Source of the DNA: Actinomycetota bacterium
GTDB lineage: Bacteria > Actinomycetota > AC-67
Direction: 5' to 3'
Assembly: GCA_040905475.1 (NCBI GenBank)
Contig: JBBDRM010000078.1
Coordinates: forward strand, 1 to 33,310
Length of the DNA stretch: 33,310 nucleotides
Part shown: piece after piece, positions 1-5,736 of the stretch
Numbering within the stretch: position 1 is the first letter of the stretch
How the letters are laid out: every line of letters starts with the position of its first letter
Notes under the pieces: model-generated
What the model was told of the DNA's origin: nothing
Databases searched by the model: none
The model's input: the letters and a program-made list of their open reading frames with translations, nothing else
Program-made: the position numbers and the translations under genes

Positions 1-420
1 GCGTACGGTTACGTACAACCCGACGCGGAACAGGCGTCCCTCGCCGCGCGCGATCGCCGCGCCGATCTCAGCCGCGTCTTCGGCTGCGGCCTCCAGCTCT
101 GGATCTGCGAGGCGATCACGTTTGGCTTCGATCCGGCGGGTCGACTCGAGCCGAGCGAGCTGGCGCCGGAGATGTCGCGCCGCTTCGTCGTTCGGCATCG
201 GACCGACGTGCACCGATACGTCGATCGCCCCGGGATAGGACGCGAGCGGCGCGAGCCAGCCGGGCCCGACCTCACGCGGATAGCCGGTCACCGCGAACGT
301 CTCGCACCACGTGCCCCCAGCGTGCAGGCGCCGCGGCAGAACCTCGACGGCATCGGGTCCGAGCAACCCTCGCGGCGGGGTCGTTCTTGGCGCGCTGCGA
401 GGTCGCTTGAAGACCCTCAT
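1..420 (-). CDS. VirB4-like conjugation ATPase, N-terminal fragment (runs off window)
   Basis: An open frame starts at ATG 420 and runs off the left edge without a stop, giving 140 codons. The start overlaps the stop of the PrgI-family gene (ATGA), so the two are co-translated. The visible protein has a stretch reading LLGPDAVEVLPRRL, then FAVTGYPREVGPGWLAPL, then an Arg/Glu-rich region that looks helical (RRQLARLESTRRIEAKR, about residues 85-105) and ends in GRLFRVGLYVTVR. This matches my memory of the N-terminal domain of the actinobacterial SCO6880/VirB4-type T4SS ATPases, which normally follow a PrgI protein. The Walker motifs would lie outside the window, so ATPase function rests on family resemblance and position. 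It would power substrate transfer or pilus assembly at the membrane. Confidence 0.75.
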   Translation of the reverse strand, partial: MRVFKRPRSAPRTTPPRGLLGPDAVEVLPRRLHAGGTWCETFAVTGYPREVGPGWLAPLASYPGAIDVSVHVGPMPNDEAARHLRRQLARLESTRRIEAKRDRLADPELEAAAEDAAEIGAAIARGEGRLFRVGLYVTVR

Positions 421-1325
421 CGAGCCGCCTCCACGACACCGCTGAAACGCGCGGCCGCCGAGGCCCCTTGCGGCGATTCGGGATCGCACGCGCGCGCCAA
501 CATGTACGTCGCTTCGGTCTCTTCGAGTCTGCTCAGGCGGATGCCAAATCCGCGAAGAAGCGTCGCGGCCTCCTCGATGCGATGTTCGAGACGAGGAGCC
601 GCGGTCGCTCCGGCCTCCGGCGAGGGTTCACGGAAACAGATCAGGACCTGACGTGCCAGAACGTCCCGCCGCGCACCAAGGGATCGGAGGAACTCCACGT
701 GCGCTCGTGCTGCCTGCTCGAGCGCGGCGTGAGGAAGTCCCACCGCGCGATCCTCGATGTCTGCTACGACGGCACCGAGATTCGCTCTGTCGGAGCGGAT
801 GAGGATCTGGATCGGTGCATCCAACGCGTTGAGGAGTCGTCCGAACGCCTCAACGAGCGCACGCTGCTCGGTCTCGGATCGCAAGGCAAAGTTGATCGAC
901 GACGCGCGGCAGACAACCACATGTCCTTCCGAGCCCAGAGCGATCGCGCCGGTCTCATCGGGGCAATCCATCGGTAGTTCCAAGGGAACCAATGGCACCG
1001 CCACCCCTGGTGCCCAGGACGGCAGGCCGGCGATCCCCTCGGGCGCCAGAGCCCGCCGCCGCGGTGTCCTGAGATGCTTGAGTGCGGCGGCCGCAAGCCC
1101 CTCAAGACTCGTTCCTTCGACCTTGACCGTGGCCCAGACGAATCCAATCGTTGTGATCGGCACGGCGATCACACCGAAGACGAACGCGGGGATGAATCTG
1201 CCCGCCACGACCCACAGTCCCCAGAGGACCAGCGCGTGCGCGCCCAGGATCGCAACCTGCCGCGCGGTCAAGCCCGCGAGCACGCGGTCGGCCATGTCGA
1301 CGTCGGCTGGAACCCTGACCTTCAC
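417..1325 (-). CDS. PrgI-family T4SS membrane protein (VirB3-like)
   Basis: This 302-aa protein begins at GTG 1325, which overlaps the TGA of the upstream TrbL-like gene (GTGA). The N-terminus reads VKVRVPADVDMADRVLAGLTARQ, followed by two hydrophobic segments (about residues 27-46 and 49-66). That is the PrgI-family layout: a short cytosolic lead, then a membrane hairpin. PrgI proteins are the VirB3-like partners of VirB4 ATPases in Gram-positive conjugation systems, and a VirB4-like gene follows directly. The long C-terminal domain (about 80-302) is soluble and Ala/Arg-rich, with a conserved-looking patch around ALGSEGHVVVCRASSINFALRSE. In-frame codons upstream of the GTG lie inside the previous gene and are unlikely to be used. 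Confidence 0.75.
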   Translation of the reverse strand: MKVRVPADVDMADRVLAGLTARQVAILGAHALVLWGLWVVAGRFIPAFVFGVIAVPITTIGFVWATVKVEGTSLEGLAAAALKHLRTPRRRALAPEGIAGLPSWAPGVAVPLVPLELPMDCPDETGAIALGSEGHVVVCRASSINFALRSETEQRALVEAFGRLLNALDAPIQILIRSDRANLGAVVADIEDRAVGLPHAALEQAARAHVEFLRSLGARRDVLARQVLICFREPSPEAGATAAPRLEHRIEEAATLLRGFGIRLSRLEETEATYMLARACDPESPQGASAAARFSGVVEAAR

Positions 1326-2356
1326 GCCGCCGCCTTCGCCGCCGCCGACACCGCAGCCTTGCCTGTTCGCTTGGCCTGAGACCACGCGCGCGACCCGCTT
1401 CCGGCCAACGCGAGGTTCAAGGCCCAGAAGGGGATCTTGTAGAGCAGGTAGAGCAAGCATCCGACGACGAGCAGATCGATCAGACCGCTGCCGATCGGCA
1501 ATCCCAACACGCCGTCGCCGCTCAAGAAGACTCTGAACGCGGACGCGAGAAGGAGCGACTGGAGAACGGGAGCGGCAAGCAGGGCAAGGGTCGCTCGCCA
1601 CCAGCTCCGCGCGAGACCTTCGCTCTGAGGCAGCGCGTGTCCCACAAGCATCAGCGGCGCGCCGGTCGCAAGGATCACGAGCGCCGCGATCCGGATGACG
1701 TAGGAGATCACCACGAGGATGGCGAGCACAACGACGGCGAGTGCGAACAGCGCCAGGAACGGATTGCCCAGCGCCGCGGAGGCCAGCATGGTGCTCATCC
1801 GATCCGACGCGTCGGCGGGATCGAATGCCGCGCCGAGCATCGCGCGCGACAACGCGTTGGATAGGTTAATCATCTGTCCGAGCAGCAACAGGCTCACGTT
1901 GGCTGCTCCCGCAGCGAGAAGCAGCCGTGGGAGCAGTTCCTTCGCCGTCAACTGCGAGCTGAACCCTCCGCCTCCGCTCATCACGATCGCTGCGCCCGCA
2001 AGCACGAAGAGCAACAGCATCGCGTCGGCGATCCCCAGGGAGAAGCGCCACAGCTCGCCCACGCGCGCGTTGTCCGGCAGCATCGGAGTCGCGAACACCG
2101 TGCGGCCGAGCAGATCGAATACCGGCCGAAGCGCCGCCGTGACCAGATCGGCGAACCATTGGCTGATCGCGTAGCGGACGCGCCCGATGATGTCCCAGAA
2201 CGGCGGTTTCGAGGGTGGCTGGAGATCGGGACTGGGCGACGGATTGGGCGACACGGTCGGCGTGGGAGAACTCGCTGGCGCCGGAGTCTGGGCCGCCGAC
2301 GTGATCGGAGCCGCGACGAGAGCGGTCACCAGAGTGAAGACCAGGAGCGCGCGCAT
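1322..2356 (-). CDS. TrbL/VirB6-like polytopic T4SS membrane protein
   Basis: This 344-aa protein starts at ATG 2356, two bases after the stop of the pilin gene. Residues 1-23 (MRALLVFTLVTALVAAPITSAAQ) form a signal peptide. A Pro/Ser/Thr-rich linker follows (about 24-52), then an amphipathic region and at least five or six hydrophobic segments. The C-terminus is Ala/Lys-rich. A signal sequence, linker and polytopic core placed between a VirB2-like pilin and PrgI/VirB4 is the arrangement of TrbL/VirB6 channel components of Gram-positive T4SSs, which form part of the inner-membrane translocation channel. The assignment rests on topology and neighbours, because VirB6 families share little sequence. 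Confidence 0.7.
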   Translation of the reverse strand: MRALLVFTLVTALVAAPITSAAQTPAPASSPTPTVSPNPSPSPDLQPPSKPPFWDIIGRVRYAISQWFADLVTAALRPVFDLLGRTVFATPMLPDNARVGELWRFSLGIADAMLLLFVLAGAAIVMSGGGGFSSQLTAKELLPRLLLAAGAANVSLLLLGQMINLSNALSRAMLGAAFDPADASDRMSTMLASAALGNPFLALFALAVVVLAILVVISYVIRIAALVILATGAPLMLVGHALPQSEGLARSWWRATLALLAAPVLQSLLLASAFRVFLSGDGVLGLPIGSGLIDLLVVGCLLYLLYKIPFWALNLALAGSGSRAWSQAKRTGKAAVSAAAKAAA

Positions 2357-2358
2357 GC

Positions 2359-2643
2359 CTACGCTCCGATGATCCCTTTGGCGATGGCAACCACGACCGG
2401 CGCCAGCAGTGCCAACGCCAGGCCGATGACTGCAGACTTCGCGGCGCCCTTTGCCTTCTCCACCCCGGACGGGTCCCCGCCGGCGATCACGTAGCGAACA
2501 CCCGCGTAGGTCAGCATCGCGATCGCCAGCGCCGCGAGCACCGCGACGAGTGCGTTCCGAACGCCGTCGAGGATGCGTACGATCCGATCCATACCGGGAT
2601 CGGCCGCGAGCACCACGAACATCTTGATCATCGTTGCCTTCAT
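2359..2643 (-). CDS. TrbC/VirB2-like pilin subunit, first gene of T4SS operon
   Basis: This 94-aa protein starts at ATG 2643, directly behind a purine-rich ribosome binding site (GAGAGGAGAGAG). It contains two long hydrophobic segments (about 29-52 and 68-90) separated by a short polar loop, YVIAGGDPSGVEKAKGAAKS. The pattern TYAGVRYVIAGGDPSGVEKAK is typical of small TrbC/VirB2-like pilins and of the actinobacterial pilin-like proteins found with TrbL. It would be inserted in the membrane and may assemble into the conjugative pilus or channel. An internal ATG at codon 5 is an alternative start, but it lies further from the binding site. It is followed within two bases by the TrbL-like gene. 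Confidence 0.7.
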   Translation of the reverse strand: MKATMIKMFVVLAADPGMDRIVRILDGVRNALVAVLAALAIAMLTYAGVRYVIAGGDPSGVEKAKGAAKSAVIGLALALLAPVVVAIAKGIIGA

Positions 2644-2661
2644 CTCTCTCCTCTCTGATGG

Positions 2662-2753
2662 GCCGGTCGGCGGGACGGGAGCGCTGCGGCACAACCTCCT
2701 TTCGGCCGTTGCTTCTGCATGCCGTCTGAGAGCGTCCCGCCCGCACGACCGGC
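2662..2753 (-). ncRNA. Candidate structured 5' leader RNA of the T4SS operon
   Basis: Reading the minus strand, arm GCCGGTC (2753-2747), a 5-base bulge and arm GGCGGGACG (2741-2733) pair perfectly with CGTCCCGCC (2677-2669) followed directly by GACCGGC (2668-2662). That is a 16-bp helix with one bulge. Inside it, 2725-2720 pairs with 2691-2686 (five Watson-Crick pairs and one G-U), and CAAC (2711-2708) pairs with GTTG (2695-2692). The resulting 12-base apical loop carries a Shine-Dalgarno-like AAAGGAG. The fold ends 18 bases before the pilin ATG. It does not match any riboswitch class I know. It may be a cis-regulatory leader, an RNA-binding protein target or a processing site. Confidence 0.5.
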
Positions 2754-2763
2754 ACCCATACAA

Positions 2764-2788
2764 AAGGTCCGGCGCGATGCCGGACCTT
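2764..2788 (-). terminator. Perfect 10-bp inverted repeat, probable terminator of the sigma-like gene
   Basis: AAGGTCCGGC (2764-2773) and GCCGGACCTT (2779-2788) are perfect inverted copies around a 5-base loop. On the minus strand the stem ends in CCTTTTG, giving a short U run of the kind expected for an intrinsic terminator. It lies about 80 bases past the stop of the sigma-like gene and upstream of the T4SS leader. It could instead act as an operator or attenuator for the T4SS operon, because little space is left between it and the leader RNA for a separate promoter. Confidence 0.55.
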
Positions 2789-2811
2789 GACAGCGAAACG
2801 CTCGTTTTCGA

Positions 2812-2828
2812 CGGTAGAGAAACTTCAG
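2812..2828 (+). promoter_or_regulatory. Single CGGTAGA box sharing 17 identical bases with the Tad operator
   Basis: CGGTAGAGAAACTTCAG here is identical over 17 bases to the minus-strand sequence 16140-16124 upstream of the Tad operon. It lies between the end of the sigma-like gene and the T4SS operon, but points away from the T4SS genes. Only one heptamer is present; the preceding 11 bases do not match. It may be an operator half-site for the T4SS operon or a remnant. The sequence identity is certain, the function is inferred. Confidence 0.5.
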
Positions 2829-2869
2829 AACTGGTTGACGACTTAGCGCCATGCGATGCAAGACGCGCT

Positions 2870-3568
2870 TCAGAGATCCTTCAGCCAATGGGCAAGGCGC
2901 TGCCGCGCGCGATGGCGGGCCTGCTGCGCGGCCGCAAGGCTCAGCTCGTAGCGAGCGGCCACTTCACCGATCGTCGACCTCGTCGCGAGGAGCAGCTCGA
3001 CCTGGCGCCGGTCGATGAGCCCCTCGCCGAGCGCGCGCGCGAAGCTGACATCGGACAGCTCCTCGATCGAAGTCGTTGCGCTCGCATCGACCGCATGACT
3101 CACTTCCGCGGATGCGGCGCGTTCGGCCTGACGCAACGCTCGCCTCGCACGTCGCCGAGCGCCAAGCAACAGGTACCGCGCGACATATCTCGAGTGTGGT
3201 TTCACGCGCGCGGCTGCTTCCCAGAAGCCGGTCAGGAGTTCGGCGAACAAGTCCTCCTGGTCAACGTTCGATCTCGCGGAGAAGGCGCGGAGCAGCGCCG
3301 AGAGCCCGGGCAAGAACAACCAACACAGCACCACGCCGGCCATCTCGTCGCGCGGCTCGTGACACGCCTTGCGGCAGAGCGTCACGTGGATCGAGTCCTT
3401 CTGGTCGCGCGAGCCCGCAACCGGACCGCGACATCGCTGGATGAGATCCTCGAGCGTCCGCGCGTCTCCGAGTGCGCCGTTGCGGCTCCACCCCTCGACG
3501 GCTTTCGTCAGTCGCCCAGAAGCACGCTCCATCTCGAAGGCCCGCTCGATGACACCGAACATCTCCAT
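2870..3568 (-). CDS. Sigma-70/ECF-like regulatory protein
   Basis: This 232-aa soluble protein starts at ATG 3568; a second ATG two codons later is possible. Around residues 100-122, NVDQEDLFAELLTGFWEAAARV resembles sigma region 2 (DxEDLxQExFLRxW), followed by a basic helix RYLLLGARRRARRAL. Around 185-228, DRRQVELLLATRSTIGEVAARYELSLAAAQQARHRARQRL resembles the region 4 helix-turn-helix. Residues 1-95 are unlike ordinary ECF factors. It is divergent from the response-regulator gene and shares with it a palindromic operator region, and its transcript probably ends at the 2764-2788 hairpin. A specialised sigma factor or sigma-like regulator for the neighbouring T4SS and Tad operons is plausible. 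The region 2 match is weak and no promoter specificity can be read. Confidence 0.55.
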   Translation of the reverse strand: MEMFGVIERAFEMERASGRLTKAVEGWSRNGALGDARTLEDLIQRCRGPVAGSRDQKDSIHVTLCRKACHEPRDEMAGVVLCWLFLPGLSALLRAFSARSNVDQEDLFAELLTGFWEAAARVKPHSRYVARYLLLGARRRARRALRQAERAASAEVSHAVDASATTSIEELSDVSFARALGEGLIDRRQVELLLATRSTIGEVAARYELSLAAAQQARHRARQRLAHWLKDL

Positions 3569-3597
3569 GGCACGGAGCGTGATCGGTGGGTCTGGCG

Positions 3598-3619
3598 TTT
3601 CTCGGGCGTTCGTCTACCG
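3598..3619 (-). promoter_or_regulatory. Degenerate tandem CGGTAGA operator facing the sigma-like gene
   Basis: On the minus strand CGGTAGA (3619-3613) is followed 11 bases later by CGCCCGA (3608-3602), and each is followed by a CGAA or GAAA spacer. Over 29 bases the sequence matches the Tad operator at about 22 positions. It lies roughly 45 bases upstream of the sigma-like ATG. This is the weakest of the tandem sites. Confidence 0.45.
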
Positions 3620-3650
3620 CGCGGCAGTCGACGGCACCGGTAGACGAACG
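3607..3650. repeat. Perfect 13-bp inverted repeat in the divergent regulator promoter region
   Basis: CGTTCGTCTACCG (3607-3619) and CGGTAGACGAACG (3638-3650) are perfect inverted copies separated by 18 bases. Each arm contains one CGGTAGA heptamer, oriented toward the gene on its side: the sigma-like gene to the left and the response regulator to the right. The symmetry suggests a shared operator read in both directions. A cruciform or transcript hairpin is also possible. Confidence 0.6.
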
Positions 3651-3659
3651 GTAGAGCAA
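3638..3659 (+). promoter_or_regulatory. Tandem CGGTAGA heptamers (11-bp period) upstream of the response regulator
   Basis: CGGTAGA occurs at 3638-3644 and 3649-3655 with spacers CGAA and GCAA, so the period is 11 bp. The geometry is that of direct-repeat operators used by OmpR/PhoB-type and SARP-type regulators. The site lies about 60 bases upstream of a predicted -35 box and 126 bases upstream of the response-regulator ATG, so autoregulation is a natural reading. Downstream bases (AAAC...CAGGCCCC) are also shared with the Tad site. Confidence 0.6.
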
Positions 3660-3718
3660 ACGGGCAGGCCCCCCCGGTCTGCAGTTTTCCTGAAGTCGCC
3701 ACCCTGGCCGACCCGGAC

Positions 3719-3748
3719 TTCACAAACAGTGGTCGAGAGGTCCATAAT
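3719..3748 (+). promoter_or_regulatory. Predicted sigma-70-type promoter of the response-regulator gene
   Basis: TTCACA (3719-3724) and CATAAT (3743-3748) each match the -35 and -10 consensus at five of six positions, with an 18-bp spacer. Transcription would start near 3755, giving a leader of about 26 bases to ATG 3781. The AT-rich -10 stands out in GC-rich surroundings. Confidence 0.5.
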
Positions 3749-3780
3749 CGGACGAACGCTCTCAAAGGTTGCCCAAACGG

Positions 3781-4542
3781 ATGGCCCCAGATCCGTATCC
3801 CGCAGCTGAGCCTCGCGACAGTGAGGGTCTGAGTTCGCTCGCCGATTCCCGCACCGTCCTCGTCGTGTCTCCAAACCCCCCGATCGCCGGTGAGTACGTC
3901 GGGGCGCTTCAAGACCTCGGCCTCCCAGCGCTCATGGTCGCGCGTCCACGTCAGGCTCTCTACTGGTTACGCGAAGTGCCGCCAGCGCTCGTTCTGGTCG
4001 ACCTCCAAGCAGACGGCGCGAACATTCTCGTCCCCGAGCTTCGCCGACAAGGCCGCGAGGTCGTCGTCCTCAGCGACGACGCGAGATCGCGGCAGATGGC
4101 GTTGGCCGCTGGCTGCATCGAGGCGCATCATCGCTCCGACGGTGCGCGCGAGATCGCGTGCCACATCGCTTCGCTCGTCCGCGCGCGCGACGTGAAACGG
4201 ATCGGACGCATCACTGCCGGACCGCTCGTCGTCGATCTTTCAGGAGGCCGGTTGGTGTACGAGGGCCGGGACATCCCCGTATCGCCTCTCCTGCTGAACC
4301 TCGCTGCGCACCTCGCTGCGCGCGCGGGAAGTTTCGTTCCGGCATCGGTCTTGTTGGAGGAGGTGTGGGGCGAGCCGTGGGCAGAACCCGGCAAGCTTCA
4401 GCTCGCTGTCCTTCGTCTTCGGCGAAGACTGAACCTTGATTCTCGCTCGTTGCTCCTGGCGTCCCGCAGAGGGCACGGATATGGAGTATTCCCCGAGAGT
4501 CCACTGAGTGATCGACCTGCGCTCCGCAAGCGCGGCGTCTGA
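3781..4542 (+). CDS. Atypical OmpR/PhoB-like response regulator
   Basis: This 253-aa protein starts at ATG 3781, with AAAGG about 12 bases upstream; an in-frame TTG at 3769 is the alternative. Residues 24-140 look like a receiver domain: VLVVSPN at strand 1, then PALVLVDLQADG with the candidate phospho-acceptor Asp74. The usual acidic pair after strand 1 is replaced by Ser-Pro, and no conserved Lys is seen near the end of the domain, so normal phosphorylation is doubtful. Residues 145-240 form a winged helix of the OmpR/PhoB type (LRRRLN...LLASRRGHGYGVF). No histidine kinase is adjacent. It probably binds the CGGTAGA direct repeats near its own promoter and possibly those of the Tad operon. 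Direct regulation is inferred. Confidence 0.75.
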   Translation: MAPDPYPAAEPRDSEGLSSLADSRTVLVVSPNPPIAGEYVGALQDLGLPALMVARPRQALYWLREVPPALVLVDLQADGANILVPELRRQGREVVVLSDDARSRQMALAAGCIEAHHRSDGAREIACHIASLVRARDVKRIGRITAGPLVVDLSGGRLVYEGRDIPVSPLLLNLAAHLAARAGSFVPASVLLEEVWGEPWAEPGKLQLAVLRLRRRLNLDSRSLLLASRRGHGYGVFPESPLSDRPALRKRGV

Positions 4543-4551
4543 ACGGACCCT

Positions 4552-4576
4552 TGCGCTTACCGAGCCCTCAAGCGCA
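4552..4576 (+). terminator. Possible weak terminator after the response regulator
   Basis: TGCGCTT (4552-4558) and AAGCGCA (4570-4576) are perfect 7-bp inverted copies around an 11-base loop, ten bases past the stop codon. The following bases (GATGTTGT) do not form a clean U run, so this could equally be a chance hairpin. Confidence 0.3.
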
Positions 4577-4633
4577 GATGTTGTCACACACGGGGGTTAG
4601 GCTCTGGCAAGGTACCGAGCGATGGGAGGAATC

Positions 4634-4786
4634 ATGGCCACTCACGACATCGGCGAGAAGCCTGGCGTCGGGCGATATTGCTGTACGGACTGCGGATGGT
4701 CGGTCTACCTCGACAATGCAGACGACAGGCTGCCGCCCTGTGGCAATTGCGGCAAGGGCCAAGACACCACCTACCAGGACTGCTAA
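4634..4786 (+). CDS. Small zinc-ribbon protein, 50 aa
   Basis: The start is ATG 4634, preceded by a good ribosome binding site, GGGAGGA (4624-4630). The 50-residue product reads MATHDIGEKPGVGRYCCTDCG at its start and carries two Cys pairs, CTDC (17-20) and CGNC (36-39), in the spacing of a zinc ribbon. The opening KPGxGxYxCxxCGW pattern is shared with short zinc-ribbon proteins in many bacteria. A metal-binding structural role is likely, but the biological function is unknown. The frame of the following DUF4238 gene is open beneath its 3' part, so the two probably overlap. Confidence 0.7.
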   Translation: MATHDIGEKPGVGRYCCTDCGWSVYLDNADDRLPPCGNCGKGQDTTYQDC

Positions 4787-5700
4787 CGAAGCCGGCCCGA
4801 AGGCACCACAAGGTTCCGCAGTTCTACCTGCGGAGGTTCGCCGACGCGGACGGACGCCTCATGGCCGTGGACATGGAAGAGGGCCGCTGGTATCTGACCA
4901 CCGTGAGGAACGCAGCCGCCGAGCAAGACTTCTACACGATCGAGCTGGACGGGAAGCGCTCCGACCTTGCTGAGAAGGCTCTGGGAGGCATCGAGGCAAA
5001 GGTCTCGCCGGCCTTTGCGCGGATCGATGAGGGCATGTGGCCTCCCGATCTGGACGTGCGCACCGGACTCGTCAACTTCCTCGCCCTCCAGATGGTTCGG
5101 GGAGGTGACTGGCGAGAACAGATCCGCTCAGCCGAAGAAGAAGCCATCATCAAGAAGTTGGCTCCCGTCGCCTCGGATCCACGCGCTCTACGAGACGCAG
5201 TCGAGTCGGTCACCAGCCAGAGGCTCGGCAAGTCGCAGATCCGAGCGCTGCAGAGTTCCCTTGCAGACGGTGTCGTACCGGTCGATTTCCCTACTGGGTT
5301 CCTGGTCAACAAGATGTTCGAACGAGGCGCGCGTCTCGTCGATCTGTTGGCTCGAATGACGATGCAGCTCGTGGAAGCGGAGAGCGGGTTCTTCTGGACA
5401 TCAGACACGCCCGTCTACTTCGACGGAGAGTACGACTTCGATCACGCCTCCCGGCAAGTGAAGGTCAAGCGATTCGAAGTGACGATGCCGCTGGATCCAA
5501 CCCATTCGATCGTTCTGCTCACACCGAGCGCCAGGGGCGAGGTCAAGCGCCGGGTTGGGGAAGCAACGGTCCGCGAGTGGAACCGGCGGCTGGCCGGGAT
5601 AACCGAACGTCGTCTCTACGCCCGACCAGACACTGTGGAGCTCGACCGGCGCGGCGGTTCACTGAGAGACCTTCAGACAAGCGAAGTGGCCGAGCGTTAG
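4696..5700 (+). CDS. DUF4238 domain protein
   Basis: From residue 37 of this frame the sequence RRHHKVPQFYLRRFA matches the N-terminal signature of DUF4238 (HxxPxxYLrxFa). Further family-like stretches are VRTGLVNFLALQMVRG and FFWTSDTPVYF (strand-like, near residue 235). DUF4238 proteins have no settled biochemical function and are scattered among accessory regions. The start is unresolved. There is no ATG, GTG or TTG between the zinc-ribbon stop (4786) and the HHKVP motif, so translation must begin inside the zinc-ribbon gene (ATG 4696 given here; TTG 4678 and TTG 4747 also fit) or at a CTG near 4780. The gene ends at TAG 5700, converging on the Tad operon. Confidence 0.7.
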   Translation: MVGLPRQCRRQAAALWQLRQGPRHHLPGLLTKPARRHHKVPQFYLRRFADADGRLMAVDMEEGRWYLTTVRNAAAEQDFYTIELDGKRSDLAEKALGGIEAKVSPAFARIDEGMWPPDLDVRTGLVNFLALQMVRGGDWREQIRSAEEEAIIKKLAPVASDPRALRDAVESVTSQRLGKSQIRALQSSLADGVVPVDFPTGFLVNKMFERGARLVDLLARMTMQLVEAESGFFWTSDTPVYFDGEYDFDHASRQVKVKRFEVTMPLDPTHSIVLLTPSARGEVKRRVGEATVREWNRRLAGITERRLYARPDTVELDRRGGSLRDLQTSEVAER

Positions 5701-5736
5701 CTCGCATGTCGGTTCGGTCTCATCGACAACTTGGAT

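Noticed and set aside
2573-3643. Long plus-strand open frame across the sigma-like gene
   Set aside because: It lies antisense to a gene with recognisable region 2 and region 4 patterns, lacks a ribosome site and has an Arg-rich, low-complexity translation typical of shadow frames in high-GC DNA.
5691-5704. CGAGC-GTTA-GCTCG hairpin at the end of the DUF4238 gene
   Set aside because: Only 5 bp, includes the stop codon and has no U run; too weak to call a terminator for either convergent operon.
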